This document shows positions 1-9,145 of a stretch of DNA of 64,000 nucleotides, in pieces. The position numbers and the translations under genes are program-made. The stretch is taken from the NCBI GenBank assembly GCA_949472775.1, contig CASWVG010000002.1:62001-126000 (forward strand), in the 5' to 3' direction. The notes under the pieces were generated by a model. It was not told the DNA's origin. It was given only the letters and a program-made list of their open reading frames with translations, and made no database searches. Within the stretch, counting starts at the first letter, position 1. Every line of letters starts with the position of its first letter. This stretch comes from an uncultured Lachnospiraceae bacterium (GTDB taxonomy: Bacteria; Bacillota; Clostridia; Lachnospirales; Lachnospiraceae).

Positions 1-560
1 CTACGAAGCTGGAGATTCTGAACGACGAGTTTCAGCACGTGCACCGGTACAATCCGATCGAGCATATCAAGTGGAGGATCAAGACGCCGGAGAGCATCGT
101 GAAAAAGTTGAAAAAGCATGGCTATGAATCGACGATAGACAATATGGTGAGCCATGTGAACGACATTGCGGGCATTCGCGTGATCTGTTCGTTTGCGTCG
201 GATATTTATCAGATTGCGGAGATGATCAGCAATCAGAGTGACATTCGTGTCATATCTGTAAAGGACTATATCGTGAATCCGAAGGCCAGCGGGTATAAGA
301 GCTATCACATGCTGGTGACGGTGCCGGTGTATCTTTCCGACAGGATTGCGGACACGAAGGTGGAGATCCAGATCCGGACGGTAGCGATGGATTTCTGGGC
401 GAGTCTGGAGCATAAGATTCACTATAAGTTTGAGGGAAACGCGCCGGAGCACATCAAGGAGCAGCTTGTGGAGTGCGCGCAGATGGTTTCTGCGCTGGAC
501 GCGAGAATGATGTCACTGAATGAGGAAATCCTACATATAGGACAGGGAGAAGAGGAATAA
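1..560 (+). CDS. Small alarmone (p)ppGpp synthetase, RelA/SpoT domain, 5' partial
   Basis: This is the C-terminal part of a GTP pyrophosphokinase, which transfers pyrophosphate from ATP to GTP/GDP to make the stringent-response alarmone. The reading frame stays open to base 3, where TKLEILNDEFQ precedes the track's GTG start, so the gene begins upstream of the window. Visible synthetase motifs are DIAGIRVICSF, GYKSYHMLVT and VEIQIRTVAMDFWASLEHK. There is no HD hydrolase, TGS or ACT domain, so it is a single-domain small synthetase of the YjbM/YwaC type. About 186 residues are visible, against roughly 210-260 for the family. A chemoreceptor follows 48 bases later and is probably unrelated in function. 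Confidence 0.9.
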   Translation, partial: TKLEILNDEFQHVHRYNPIEHIKWRIKTPESIVKKLKKHGYESTIDNMVSHVNDIAGIRVICSFASDIYQIAEMISNQSDIRVISVKDYIVNPKASGYKSYHMLVTVPVYLSDRIADTKVEIQIRTVAMDFWASLEHKIHYKFEGNAPEHIKEQLVECAQMVSALDARMMSLNEEILHIGQGEEE

Positions 561-608
561 AACGCATCAGGATAAGGGCCTGTGAGGGCGGAAAGGCATG
601 GTTACAAA

Positions 609-2288
609 ATGAAAAGAGCAATCAATCAGTCTACACTGACTACCATTTTCAATGTCGGCTCCATTTGCGCACTACTGTTTATGCTGGTGCTCATAATCGC
701 ATACAGTGATGTGAGCCGTCAGTTAGAGGACGCTAACGAGGATCGCGTTGAGCTTACTTACAATGCAAACCGTTTTATGAACGGTTCTGCCTATCTGACG
801 AATGAAGTCCGTGCCTATGCGGCTACCGGCAGTAAAGAGCATTACGACAACTATTGGAATGAAGTCAACAACTTAAAAAACAGGGATATCGGCGTTGCCG
901 CCATGCAGGAAATCGGTATCACAGACAACGAACAGAAGATGATTGACAGTATGTACAGTCTCTCCAATGAGCTGGTTCCCCTGGAGGAGCAGGCGATGGA
1001 GCAGGTGCAGGCCGGAGAGCAGGGCGCAGCGGTTAATTATGTTTATGGCGAGGAGTACAACCGTTCCATTTCCAAGATCAATGCGCTGAAGGAAGAGTTC
1101 CTGGAAACTTTGGACACCAGAACGCTTCAGGAGGTAGAGAACCTCAACCGTTCCAGCAGTATGATCCAGATTCTGATGATCGTGGCTCTGGTCATGGTTG
1201 GAACGCTTCAGGTGATCAGCATGTGGGTGATCCGCAGGCGTATTTTACGTCCGGTCATCGCTGTGCGGGACCAGATGGGAGAAATTTCACAGGGCAATCT
1301 TTCGGCAGATTTTGGCTGGAAGTCCGACACTTCTGAGATTGGTATGCTGGTCGCTTCCATCCACGAGACAAAGGGAGAACTGAAGAAATACATTACAGAC
1401 ATAGACAATAAACTGTCGGAAATGGCGCAGGGCAATATGGACCTGACGATTGACAGCAGCTATCGCGGGGAGTTCCTGCCGATACAGGACGCCCTGCGGC
1501 AGATACTGGATGGGCTCAATGACGCGCTCAGCCGGATACATCAGACCGCCAGAAAGGTTTCCGACAGATCGGAGAGGATGGCTGTCAGCGCACAGACCCT
1601 GTCTGACGGTGCTGTACAGCAGGCGGCTGCTGTGCAGGAGCTTTCCGCCGGCATTCAGGATATTTCCGGACAGGTAAAACGGACTTCCGAGGATGCGGAA
1701 AATGCCCGGAAGTCTGCGGTGGAGACGGAAAACCAGCTTGGGGTGTGCAGTCAGAAGATGGACGAGTTGTCGTCCGCGATCGCCGATATCTCGGAATCCT
1801 CGGATCAGATCAGCGGTATCATTAAGACCATTGAGGATATCGCTTTCCAGACGAACATTCTGGCGCTGAATGCTTCTGTGGAAGCGGCGCGTGTGGGAGC
1901 CGCGGGAAAAGGGTTCGCGGTGGTGGCGAACGAAGTGCAGCAGCTTGCCGCCAAGAGTGCGGAGTCTGCCAAAAATATCACGGAACTGATTGTAAATTCG
2001 GTTCAGCTTGTCCGGTACGGGACTTCTTTGTCGGGAGAAACAATGACGGCTCTCACGAATGTGGTTTCCAGTTCCAGACAGTCGGCGGAGCTGGTGGAGC
2101 ATATTGCGGACTCAGCCGGCCAGCAGGCGGAATCCTTGAGCCAGTTGACAGAAGGGATGGAGAATATCTCCGCGGTGGTGCAGAGCAATGCCAATACGGC
2201 GGAGGAGTCGGCTTCTTCCGCGCAGGAGCTACGTCATCATGCGGAGCGGCTGCAGGAAGCTGTGCGGCACTTTCGACTTCGGCGCTAA
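609..2288 (+). CDS. Methyl-accepting chemotaxis protein
   Basis: This is a transmembrane chemoreceptor that would control CheA/CheW arrays. From ATG 609 it has a first membrane helix at about residues 10-32 and an extracellular helical sensor region of about 150 residues that looks like a four-helix bundle with no Cache fold. A second membrane helix lies near 180-205, followed by HAMP and a long MCP signalling coiled coil. The hairpin tip reads [18 protein letters not shown], followed by [11 protein letters not shown]. The track's GTG start at 582 lacks a good ribosome-binding site, whereas ATG 609 follows AGGGCGGAAAGG. The ligand is unknown. It is remote from the che cluster at 46-57 kb but could use it. 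Confidence 0.93.
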   Translation: MKRAINQSTLTTIFNVGSICALLFMLVLIIAYSDVSRQLEDANEDRVELTYNANRFMNGSAYLTNEVRAYAATGSKEHYDNYWNEVNNLKNRDIGVAAMQEIGITDNEQKMIDSMYSLSNELVPLEEQAMEQVQAGEQGAAVNYVYGEEYNRSISKINALKEEFLETLDTRTLQEVENLNRSSSMIQILMIVALVMVGTLQVISMWVIRRRILRPVIAVRDQMGEISQGNLSADFGWKSDTSEIGMLVASIHETKGELKKYITDIDNKLSEMAQGNMDLTIDSSYRGEFLPIQDALRQILDGLNDALSRIHQTARKVSDRSERMAVSAQTLSDGAVQQAAAVQELSAGIQDISGQVKRTSEDAENARKSAVETENQLGVCSQKMDELSSAIADISESSDQISGIIKTIEDIAFQTNILALNASVEAARVGAAGKGFAVVANEVQQLAAKSAESAKNITELIVNSVQLVRYGTSLSGETMTALTNVVSSSRQSAELVEHIADSAGQQAESLSQLTEGMENISAVVQSNANTAEESASSAQELRHHAERLQEAVRHFRLRR

Positions 2289-2533
2289 ACGCGCCGAAGA
2301 TGCCCATAAATGAGGAGTGCCCAGGCACCTTTCGGCACCCGGGCTATTATGAAAAAATTTATCTATGTGTGTAGTTGTTATACGACATCTCGTATTGTTT
2401 TTGTATAAATTGAGTATACTTCCGCAATGTGAATAAAGTGTGAATGAACTGTAAAGTTATGGTAAATATTTCCAAATATGTAAAAAATGAGAAATATAAT
2501 ATGTGCAAATTGCACAATAAAGTGGTGGCCGGG

Positions 2534-2560
2534 GGAGAGTGAAAAAGCGCTCTCCTTTTT
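2534..2560 (+). terminator. Rho-independent terminator or attenuator
   Basis: GGAGAGTG and CGCTCTCC form an 8-bp stem with one G-U pair around AAAAAG, followed by five T. It lies in the 364-base gap between the chemoreceptor and the coiled-coil gene. The rest of that gap is AT-rich, and I see no other gene or convincing promoter in it. Confidence 0.65.
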
Positions 2561-2652
2561 CGCTGTTGTCATAAGGGCGGAAAGATGATAAAATGCAGAC
2601 ATGGTTTTTCTGTTTTGTGGCAAAATAGCAGATAAAGGAAATGGAGATTGTT

Positions 2653-3174
2653 ATGGATACTTTTATAGATAAGCTGGCTCAGAAGAAAAATGCACAGGAG
2701 ATGATACGCGCGAACTCCGCGGCGGAGGCGGCGAAGATGGACCAGATGCAGAGGCAGATGAAAGCGTACGACGAACTGATGCAGGAAATCCGCCGGGTAA
2801 ATATCAAGACCGCGGAGAATGTGGACAATGTGCGCGATGTGTTGTCGCAGTGCATGGAGAAACTGACAGCTCTGGAGACGGAGAGCGGACAGGCGGAAGA
2901 TGTGGAGAAGCAGCTTGCCGGGATCAAGAGTCTGCTGGAGGAGAGAATTACACAGTCCGAGGAGTTTGTGCACAGGGAAAACGTGAAGGTTTACCGCAAT
3001 GTGCAGGCGGCGTTTACGGAGGAACTTGCCAAGCAGAACGGGCAGGTGAAACCGGAAAAGGGGCAGGGGACACCCCTCTGGCTTTCTATTGTGATTCTTG
3101 TCGGCGTGGTGGTCGATATTGCGGTCACACTGGTTCCGCTTGTTCTTAAAATGACGAATGTAAAGTTGTTTTGA
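2653..3174 (+). CDS. Uncharacterised coiled-coil protein with C-terminal membrane anchor
   Basis: I do not recognise this family. From ATG 2653 the protein is 173 residues. It is charged and helical over about residues 1-135, rich in Glu, Lys, Gln and Ala with heptad-like spacing. One hydrophobic segment near the C-terminus (LWLSIVILVGVVVDIAVTLV) should be a tail anchor with most of the protein in the cytoplasm. ATG 2653 is preferred over the track's 2641 because GGAG lies 6 bases before it, while the AGGA before 2641 is too close. It follows an apparent terminator and precedes a cell-wall peptidase. No function is inferred. Confidence 0.75.
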   Translation: MDTFIDKLAQKKNAQEMIRANSAAEAAKMDQMQRQMKAYDELMQEIRRVNIKTAENVDNVRDVLSQCMEKLTALETESGQAEDVEKQLAGIKSLLEERITQSEEFVHRENVKVYRNVQAAFTEELAKQNGQVKPEKGQGTPLWLSIVILVGVVVDIAVTLVPLVLKMTNVKLF

Positions 3175-3219
3175 GGTTAAACGGAAAGCGGACCGTCAAG
3201 AAGGCGATCAAATATTATT

Positions 3220-4803
3220 ATGAAAATATTGAGCAGACATTATAAAAAAATGAAAATTGCATATATTAAGGTTGCGGTGTTTGCAAGCATCGTCGCAGCC
3301 TTTTTCCTGCCCGGTTTCCAGACGCTTGAAAGCGATGGGGACAACCTTTTCACGGTGTATCTGAACGGGATGCAGGTGGGCGTGATGGGGGACATTGCGG
3401 AGGCGGACGAGTGCCTGATTGCGGCGAGAAAGTCGCTTGCTTCAAGCAGCGATGAAATGGTACTTGCGGAGAGCGAGCTGAGTTGGGAAGGGGAAGAGGT
3501 GCTCTGGGGCACCGTAGATGACAGGAGTGTCATAATTTCAAATATGCTGAGCGCTCTGCGGGGCAGCGTCAAGGAAACCCTGAACCGTTCTTACACTGTG
3601 AAGATCAACGAGTACACAGTGAATCTGGCCAGTACGCAGGAGGTGCTTGCGCTTTTGCAGGCGTCCATCAAAAAATATGACAACGGCAACCACTATTACG
3701 CGGATCTGGTTATGGACTCCAGCAGGGAACTCAATGTGCTGACGACGCAGATTTATTCCGTGAAGGAGCAGGCGCAGGCGGAGGAAGAAGCGGAGGAAGT
3801 CATGACCAGCGCGGGGATTCACGCGGTGCTGGATGATATTTTTGAGGATATCGAGCCGGCTTCGGAAAAGGAATTTTCCGATTACGAACTGGGGCTTCTG
3901 GAGCTTGCGTTCGGCGATACGGTAGAGGTGGTGGAGTCTTACCTGCTTGACTATGAGCTGACGCCGCTTGCCCAGGCCATTGACGAAGTGACCAAGGATC
4001 AGGAAAAGGAGCAGATTTACGAGGTGGTTGCAGGGGACACGCTCTCCCAGATTGCCGAGAAGAATGAGATACCGTTAGATGAGCTGATCGCCATGAACGA
4101 GACGATAGAGGATGAAAACTCCATGATCCGTGTGGGCGACGAGCTGATTGTCACCGTGCCGGAACCGGAGCTTTCCGTGGAGCGCACGGAGCAGATGTAC
4201 TATGAAGAAGATTACGAGGCGGACATCATCTATGTAGATAATGACGACTGGTACACGAACCAGACCCAGACTCTGCAGGAGCCTTCGGCAGGTCACCGCA
4301 AAGTGGTGGCGGATGTGTCCTATCGCAATAACGAAGAGATTTCCCGGGAGATTCTGAAGGAGGAGATCACTTATGCGGCTGTGCCCAAAATTGTGGAGCG
4401 CGGCACGAAAATCCCGCCCACCTATCTGAAGCCGATTTCGGGAGGAAGACTTTCTTCCCAGTTTGGCAGACGAAAAGCGCCTACCAGAAGGGCGAGCACC
4501 TATCATAAAGGCGTTGACTGGGCGACTCCTGTTGGGACTGCCGTTATGGCGTCCTGCGCGGGAAAGGTTTCCAGGGCCGGATGGGGCAGCGGCTACGGCT
4601 ACGTGGTCTACATTGACCATGCGGACGGCAGACAGACCCGCTATGGTCATTTGAGCAAGGTTCTGGTAAAACAGGGGCAGACGGTGAGCCAGGGGCAGAA
4701 GATTGCTCTGAGCGGCAATACTGGTGTAAGTACAGGGCCGCATATTCACTTCGAGATCCTCATAAACGGGACGCAGGTGAACCCGTTTGATTACCTGAAC
4801 TAA
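3220..4803 (+). CDS. LysM/G5/M23 zinc peptidase, cell-wall hydrolase
   Basis: This is a membrane-anchored murein endopeptidase that should cleave peptidoglycan cross-bridges outside the cell. An N-terminal hydrophobic segment (about residues 14-32) is followed by a region of about 230 residues of unknown fold. A LysM domain lies at about 267-312 (VVAGDTLSQIAEKN), then a G5-like segment (about 340-395), and a C-terminal LytM/M23 domain. The zinc motifs HKGVDWATPVG and GPHIHFEI are present, so the enzyme looks active. The final segment VNPFDYLN is typical of M23 proteins. Gene order with murA downstream suggests an envelope neighbourhood, but murA has its own promoter. Confidence 0.92.
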   Translation: MKILSRHYKKMKIAYIKVAVFASIVAAFFLPGFQTLESDGDNLFTVYLNGMQVGVMGDIAEADECLIAARKSLASSSDEMVLAESELSWEGEEVLWGTVDDRSVIISNMLSALRGSVKETLNRSYTVKINEYTVNLASTQEVLALLQASIKKYDNGNHYYADLVMDSSRELNVLTTQIYSVKEQAQAEEEAEEVMTSAGIHAVLDDIFEDIEPASEKEFSDYELGLLELAFGDTVEVVESYLLDYELTPLAQAIDEVTKDQEKEQIYEVVAGDTLSQIAEKNEIPLDELIAMNETIEDENSMIRVGDELIVTVPEPELSVERTEQMYYEEDYEADIIYVDNDDWYTNQTQTLQEPSAGHRKVVADVSYRNNEEISREILKEEITYAAVPKIVERGTKIPPTYLKPISGGRLSSQFGRRKAPTRRASTYHKGVDWATPVGTAVMASCAGKVSRAGWGSGYGYVVYIDHADGRQTRYGHLSKVLVKQGQTVSQGQKIALSGNTGVSTGPHIHFEILINGTQVNPFDYLN

Positions 4804-4894
4804 CGGTTCAGGCATGCATAGTGAAGGGGAAAAATTATGCCTGCATGAATAGACCGGGCAAATGCACGGCTGAACTGTGAATCAACGGCGGGGG

Positions 4895-4922
4895 TTTACA
4901 AACGTCCAAAATCTGCTATACT
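4895..4922 (+). promoter_or_regulatory. Predicted sigma-A promoter for murA
   Basis: TTTACA and TATACT are separated by 16 bases, about 50 bases before the murA start codon. Confidence 0.6.
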
Positions 4923-4971
4923 GTATTTTAATGTTTGAGTTTTTTCGTTGAAGAAAGGCAAGTAAACATAG

Positions 4972-6264
4972 ATGGAACAATATGCGATTAAAGGTGGAAA
5001 TCCGTTAGTCGGCGAGGTGGAGATCAGCGGTGCGAAGAATGCAGCGCTGGCGATTCTTGCAGCAGCTATTATGACGGATGAAACCGTATTGATAGAGAAT
5101 GTGCCTGACGTCAGAGACACCAATGTCATGATGCAGGCGATGGAAAGTATTGGCGTGATGATCAACCGTCTGGACAGACATACGGTGAAGATTAATGCCT
5201 CACAGGTTCATGATCTGGTGATTGAAGGCGACTATATTAAAAAGATCAGGGCTTCCTACTATCTGTTGGGGTCACTTCTTGGCAAATACAGCAAGGCGGA
5301 AGTAGTGCTTCCGGGTGGCTGTAATATCGGGCTGCGTCCTATTGACCAGCATATCAAGGGATTCCGCGCACTGGGAGCCGAAGTCGGAATCGGATACGGC
5401 CGCATCAGCGCGGAGGCGGTAAAACTTAAGGGAAACCATATCTACATGGATGTGGTGACTGTGGGCGCGACCATGAATGTAATGATGGCGGCAGTGATGG
5501 CGGATGGCACCACCGTGATAGAGAACGCGGCGAAGGAGCCCCATGTCGTTGACCTGGCAAACTTCTTAAACAGTATGGGCGCGAATATCAAGGGTGCGGG
5601 TACAGATGTAATTCGTATCAAAGGGGTGACGAAGCTTCACGGGACGGAGTATGGTATTATTCCTGACCAGATTGAGGCGGGTACTTTTATGTTTGCGGCG
5701 GCGGTGACGAAGGGTGATGTGACGGTAAAGAACGTGATCCCGAAGCATCTGGAGTCCATCAGCGCGAAGCTTCTGGAGATTGGCTGCGAGATCGAGGAAT
5801 CCGACGACGCGGTGCGTGTGGTTGCGGCGAAGCCACTCAGACATACCCATGTGAAGACCCTGCCTTATCCCGGATTTCCCACGGACATGCAGCCGCAGAT
5901 TACAGTGGCGCTGGGGCTTTCCGCGGGAACCAGCATTGTGACGGAGAGTATTTTCGAGAACCGGTTTAAATATGTGGACGAGTTGACCTGTATGGGAGCG
6001 AACATCAAGGTGGAGAGCAACACGGCGATTATCGACGGTGTATCCAAATATACAGGGGCACGTATTACCGCACCGGATCTGCGGGCAGGCGCGGCGTTAG
6101 TGATAGCGGCGCTGGCGGCAGACGGTATCAGTACGGTGGATGACATCAAGTATATCCAGCGCGGCTATGAGGATTTTCATATGAAACTGCAGGGTCTGGG
6201 AGCGCAGATTGATCTGGTAACCACGGACAGAGATCTGCAGAAATTTAAGCTGAAGGTTGGCTGA
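4972..6264 (+). CDS. murA: UDP-N-acetylglucosamine 1-carboxyvinyltransferase
   Basis: MurA transfers enolpyruvate from PEP to UDP-GlcNAc, the first committed step of peptidoglycan synthesis in the cytoplasm. The 430-residue length is normal. The active-site cysteine (the fosfomycin target) is C117 in PGGCNIGLRPID, and the N-terminal substrate loop GAKNAALAILAA is intact. The ATG follows an AAAGG ribosome-binding site. Firmicutes often carry two MurA copies; which paralogue this is cannot be told from the window. It stands alone between its own promoter and the metK regulatory region. Confidence 0.97.
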   Translation: MEQYAIKGGNPLVGEVEISGAKNAALAILAAAIMTDETVLIENVPDVRDTNVMMQAMESIGVMINRLDRHTVKINASQVHDLVIEGDYIKKIRASYYLLGSLLGKYSKAEVVLPGGCNIGLRPIDQHIKGFRALGAEVGIGYGRISAEAVKLKGNHIYMDVVTVGATMNVMMAAVMADGTTVIENAAKEPHVVDLANFLNSMGANIKGAGTDVIRIKGVTKLHGTEYGIIPDQIEAGTFMFAAAVTKGDVTVKNVIPKHLESISAKLLEIGCEIEESDDAVRVVAAKPLRHTHVKTLPYPGFPTDMQPQITVALGLSAGTSIVTESIFENRFKYVDELTCMGANIKVESNTAIIDGVSKYTGARITAPDLRAGAALVIAALAADGISTVDDIKYIQRGYEDFHMKLQGLGAQIDLVTTDRDLQKFKLKVG

Positions 6265-6325
6265 CCGGAAAACAGAGGGGCCTTCAGTTGCTTTCCCGCC
6301 GGTACAGAAAAGATATATTTGGGGC

Positions 6326-6354
6326 TTGACACAGGCTCCATGTTGGTGTATCTT
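6326..6354 (+). promoter_or_regulatory. Predicted sigma-A promoter of the metK leader
   Basis: TTGACA, 17 bases, then TATCTT. The predicted start site falls about 25 bases before the first pairing strand of the SAM riboswitch, which is the expected geometry. Confidence 0.75.
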
Positions 6355-6386
6355 GATTTTAGATAAATTTTATATCGTGAATCTTT

Positions 6387-6499
6387 CTCTTATTCAGAGT
6401 GGTGGAGATACATAGGATCGATGAAGCCACGGCAACCCCTGACAAGGAAGGTGCCAACCTGAGCGAAGCTGTTGTGACAGCATGATCGAACAATAAGAG
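6387..6499 (+). promoter_or_regulatory. SAM-I (S-box) riboswitch
   Basis: The P1 stem is a perfect 8-bp pair of CTCTTATT (6387-6394) and AATAAGAG (6492-6499). Inside are the S-box landmarks AGAGTGGTGGAGATA, GATGAAGCCACGGCAACC, AAGGAAGGTGCCAACCTGA and GCGAAGCTGTTGTGACAGC, in family order. It is followed by a terminator hairpin and by metK. In this family SAM binding favours the terminator, so metK should be expressed when SAM is low. Confidence 0.96.
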
Positions 6500-6520
6500 G
6501 ATTTGATGTACGTATGTCGG

Positions 6521-6555
6521 GTCCCCTTGTTTCGAGAGAAATAAGGGGACTTTTT
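6521..6555 (+). terminator. SAM riboswitch expression-platform terminator
   Basis: GTCCCCTT pairs with AAGGGGAC, followed by TTTTT. It lies 21 bases after riboswitch P1 and 107 bases before the metK start codon, so it is the regulated terminator. Confidence 0.93.
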
Positions 6556-6661
6556 CGCGAATAAGCAGACTTACGGCGAGCAACGCGAACGAGAGATGTG
6601 CAGCATCTCGAGTCTCTGCCTATTTGCGTATATTACACAACACACAAAAAGGAGAGGAAAA

Positions 6662-7843
6662 ATGGAGAAAAGATTATTTACATCCGAATCTGTAACTGAG
6701 GGACATCCCGACAAAGTCTGCGACGCGATTTCCGACGCGATTCTGGACGCCTGCATGGAAAAAGATCCCATGAGCCGCGTGGCATGTGAGACGGCAGTCT
6801 GCACCGGGTTTGTACTGGTGACCGGTGAAATCACCACCAACGCATATGTGGATATGCAGAAAATTGTGCGTGATACCGTTCGGGAGATTGGATACACCAA
6901 GTCCGAGTACGGTTTTGACGCGAATACATGCGCGGTGTTTGTGGCGATCGACGAGCAGTCTGCAGATATCGCCATGGGAGTGGACAAGGCTCTCGAGGCG
7001 AAGAAGGGCGAGCAGACGGATGATCTGGACACGGGCGCAGGCGATCAGGGTATGATGTTCGGCTACGCTACCAACGAGACTGAGGAGTACATGCCTTATC
7101 CTATTGATCTGGCACATAAGCTTGCACTGCAGCTTACCAAGGTTCGTAAGGACGGCACGCTCAAATATTTAAGACCCGACGGCAAGAGCCAGGTTTCCGT
7201 GGAATACGACGAGGCGGGCAAGCCGGTACGCCTTGAGGCGGTTGTGTTATCTACCCAGCACGATGATGATGTGACGCAGGAGCAGATCCATGAGGATATC
7301 AAAAAGTATGTGTTTGATCCGGTTCTGCCGAAGGAGCTGGTGGACGACCAGACCAAATTCTTTATCAATCCTACGGGACGTTTCGTGATCGGTGGCCCTC
7401 ATGGCGATGCTGGACTGACAGGCCGTAAAATCATCGTTGATACCTACGGCGGCTATGCGCGTCATGGCGGCGGCGCATTCTCCGGCAAGGATTGCACGAA
7501 AGTAGACCGTTCCGCGGCTTATGCGGCGCGTTATGTGGCTAAGAATATCGTGGCGGCAGGCATTGCGGACAAGTGCGAGATCCAGCTCTCCTACGCGATC
7601 GGTGTTGCGCAGCCTACCTCCATTATGGTGGACACTTTCGGCACAGGCAAAATTGCGGATGACAAGCTGGTTGACATTGTGCGCGAGAACTTTGACTTAA
7701 GACCCGCAGGCATCATCAAGATGCTTGACCTCCGCCGGCCGATCTACAAACAGACCGCGGCTTACGGGCACTTTGGACGCAACGATCTGGATCTGCCCTG
7801 GGAGAAGCTTGACAAGGTGGATGCACTGAAGAAATATCTGTAA
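6662..7843 (+). CDS. metK: S-adenosylmethionine synthetase
   Basis: MetK condenses ATP and methionine to SAM, the cell's main methyl donor, as a cytoplasmic tetramer. From ATG 6662 the protein is 393 residues, the usual size. Motifs include [27 protein letters not shown] and [19 protein letters not shown]. The track start at 6596 would add 22 residues that belong to the leader. ATG 6662 follows AGGAGAGGAAAA and matches the family N-terminus. Control is by the upstream SAM-I riboswitch, a direct feedback loop on its product. A terminator closes the unit. Confidence 0.98.
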   Translation: MEKRLFTSESVTEGHPDKVCDAISDAILDACMEKDPMSRVACETAVCTGFVLVTGEITTNAYVDMQKIVRDTVREIGYTKSEYGFDANTCAVFVAIDEQSADIAMGVDKALEAKKGEQTDDLDTGAGDQGMMFGYATNETEEYMPYPIDLAHKLALQLTKVRKDGTLKYLRPDGKSQVSVEYDEAGKPVRLEAVVLSTQHDDDVTQEQIHEDIKKYVFDPVLPKELVDDQTKFFINPTGRFVIGGPHGDAGLTGRKIIVDTYGGYARHGGGAFSGKDCTKVDRSAAYAARYVAKNIVAAGIADKCEIQLSYAIGVAQPTSIMVDTFGTGKIADDKLVDIVRENFDLRPAGIIKMLDLRRPIYKQTAAYGHFGRNDLDLPWEKLDKVDALKKYL

Positions 7844-7858
7844 ATTCATAAAAGACAT

Positions 7859-7894
7859 AAAAAGTCCCTGCGCCGATATGGCGCGGGGCTTTTT
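7859..7894 (+). terminator. Rho-independent terminator after metK
   Basis: CCCTGCGCC pairs with GGCGCGGGG around GATAT, flanked by AAAAGT and CTTTTT. It is in the 302-base gap after metK. The rest of that gap holds the promoter at 8023-8051 and otherwise nothing recognisable. Confidence 0.9.
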
Positions 7895-8022
7895 GGATAC
7901 GTGCCGGGCTGTGGGAGACATGCGCAAGTGCCTGCTTTTTATGGCAGAAAGGAGAATTTGCGGGAGAGAAGTTTTAATAACATGTGGCTTATTTTACAGT
8001 GGCATTAAGAATAGGAAAAATA

Positions 8023-8051
8023 TTGACCAAATTATGGATTGCATGTAAAAT
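8023..8051 (+). promoter_or_regulatory. Predicted promoter of the secreted-protein/FecR/cyclase unit
   Basis: TTGACC, 17 bases, then TAAAAT, about 95 bases before the start codon at 8146. No other promoter is evident before the next two genes, which follow at short spacing. Confidence 0.65.
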
Positions 8052-8145
8052 ACTATGCTAGAAAAGGCGATATATATTTAGTAGTATGTGCGCGTATCCA
8101 AAGGGCAGTTTAAAGTTTATGTGTGAGAACTGGGGGCGGTGAAAT

Positions 8146-9102
8146 ATGTACAGAAAATGGAAGAACACGGCGGCATTGGGACTGACAGTCTTACTCGGGT
8201 GCATGATGCCGGTGTGTACGATGCTGGCTGCGGAGAACGATGTGGAAACTGGGGCGGGTTCTGTCTCGGATAATGATGTGTTTCATGAGGACGTCAGTCT
8301 TCTGACTGCTGCGGTGGCAGAGCCGGATGCGCAGATGCAGGATGCCGATAGGTCGGATGTTGTGAATGCGCCTGAGATTGTCATTACAAGGGATGGGAAG
8401 AACAGGGCATGCAGCCTGGGCGGTGAGATCACGTTTGAATATATCAGATATTGGGGACCACAGTTTGATGTGACTGTCGGTCAGAGTGACCAGGAAGTTT
8501 CCCTGTTCTGCTGTCTGGACCGGGTGACGGACATAGAAGCCGGGGCTAAGAATGAAGACCAGATGGATTCCCTGTACTGGGGTGAGAAACAAACCCCGCC
8601 TGTAACGCTCCAGCCTCTGAACGACGGCATTTATGTCGTATATGTAAAAGCAGAAGCGGGGGGACAGACATATTATGCCCGTTCCGACGGAATCGTAGTG
8701 GATACGCAAAGACCGGTTATAAAAGGTATCGAGGAAGGAGAAACTTACCCGGAAGGAACGCTGTTCCAGGTGGAGGATGCCAATTTAGACAGGGTTCTGG
8801 TGAATGAGGAGCCGGCATTGTCCGAAGACGGAAATTATAAAGTGGTGGCGAACGGTACGTCCTGCGTCATCAGGGCAATAGACAAGGCAGGAAATGAAAC
8901 GTCCTGCAGTGTAAACGTGTCAGGGAATGGGATGCCTGAACCGGACAATATCATTTCTGAAAGTGGAGTTTATGAGTTGAAAGCAGGAAAGAAATACTAT
9001 CTTGCGGAAGGGAAATGGAAAGTGGAAGGTGACGGGTCCGTTTATCAGGGCGGTAATGAATTTTATGTAAAAGCGGATGGCAGTTATAAATTCTCAAAGT
9101 AG
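8146..9102 (+). CDS. Secreted protein with Ig-like segment, function unknown
   Basis: This is an exported protein of 318 residues. The N-terminus (MYRKWKNTAALGLTVLLGCM) is a signal peptide, with possible cleavage after MLAAEN or nearby; there is no clear lipobox at the cleavage region. The mature part holds a stretch (about 195-265) resembling bacterial Ig-like domains of surface adhesins (VVDTQRPVIKGIEEG, VIRAIDKAGNETSC). The C-terminus is Tyr/Gly-rich with no LPXTG sorting motif. It lies 43 bases before the FecR protein gene and probably shares its transcript, so it may be an extracellular partner of that system. That role is inference. Confidence 0.75.
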   Translation: MYRKWKNTAALGLTVLLGCMMPVCTMLAAENDVETGAGSVSDNDVFHEDVSLLTAAVAEPDAQMQDADRSDVVNAPEIVITRDGKNRACSLGGEITFEYIRYWGPQFDVTVGQSDQEVSLFCCLDRVTDIEAGAKNEDQMDSLYWGEKQTPPVTLQPLNDGIYVVYVKAEAGGQTYYARSDGIVVDTQRPVIKGIEEGETYPEGTLFQVEDANLDRVLVNEEPALSEDGNYKVVANGTSCVIRAIDKAGNETSCSVNVSGNGMPEPDNIISESGVYELKAGKKYYLAEGKWKVEGDGSVYQGGNEFYVKADGSYKFSK

Positions 9103-9145
9103 TTTCAGAAATTAACATGGAGCCGAAAGTGAGGCGTGGCAGAAG

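Noticed and set aside
2300-2350. Possible terminator after the first MCP (GTGCCCAGGCACCTTTCGGCACCCGGGC)
   Set aside because: Pairing of the candidate arms has three mismatches in eleven positions and no T-run follows.
4803-4860. Inverted CAGGCAT/ATGCCTG near the end of the M23 gene
   Set aside because: The arms are offset by several bases with a large loop and no T-run; this is too weak to call a terminator.
8052-8145. Searched for a cyclic-di-GMP riboswitch before the secreted-protein/cyclase unit
   Set aside because: No GEMM-type core sequence or P1 pairing was found.
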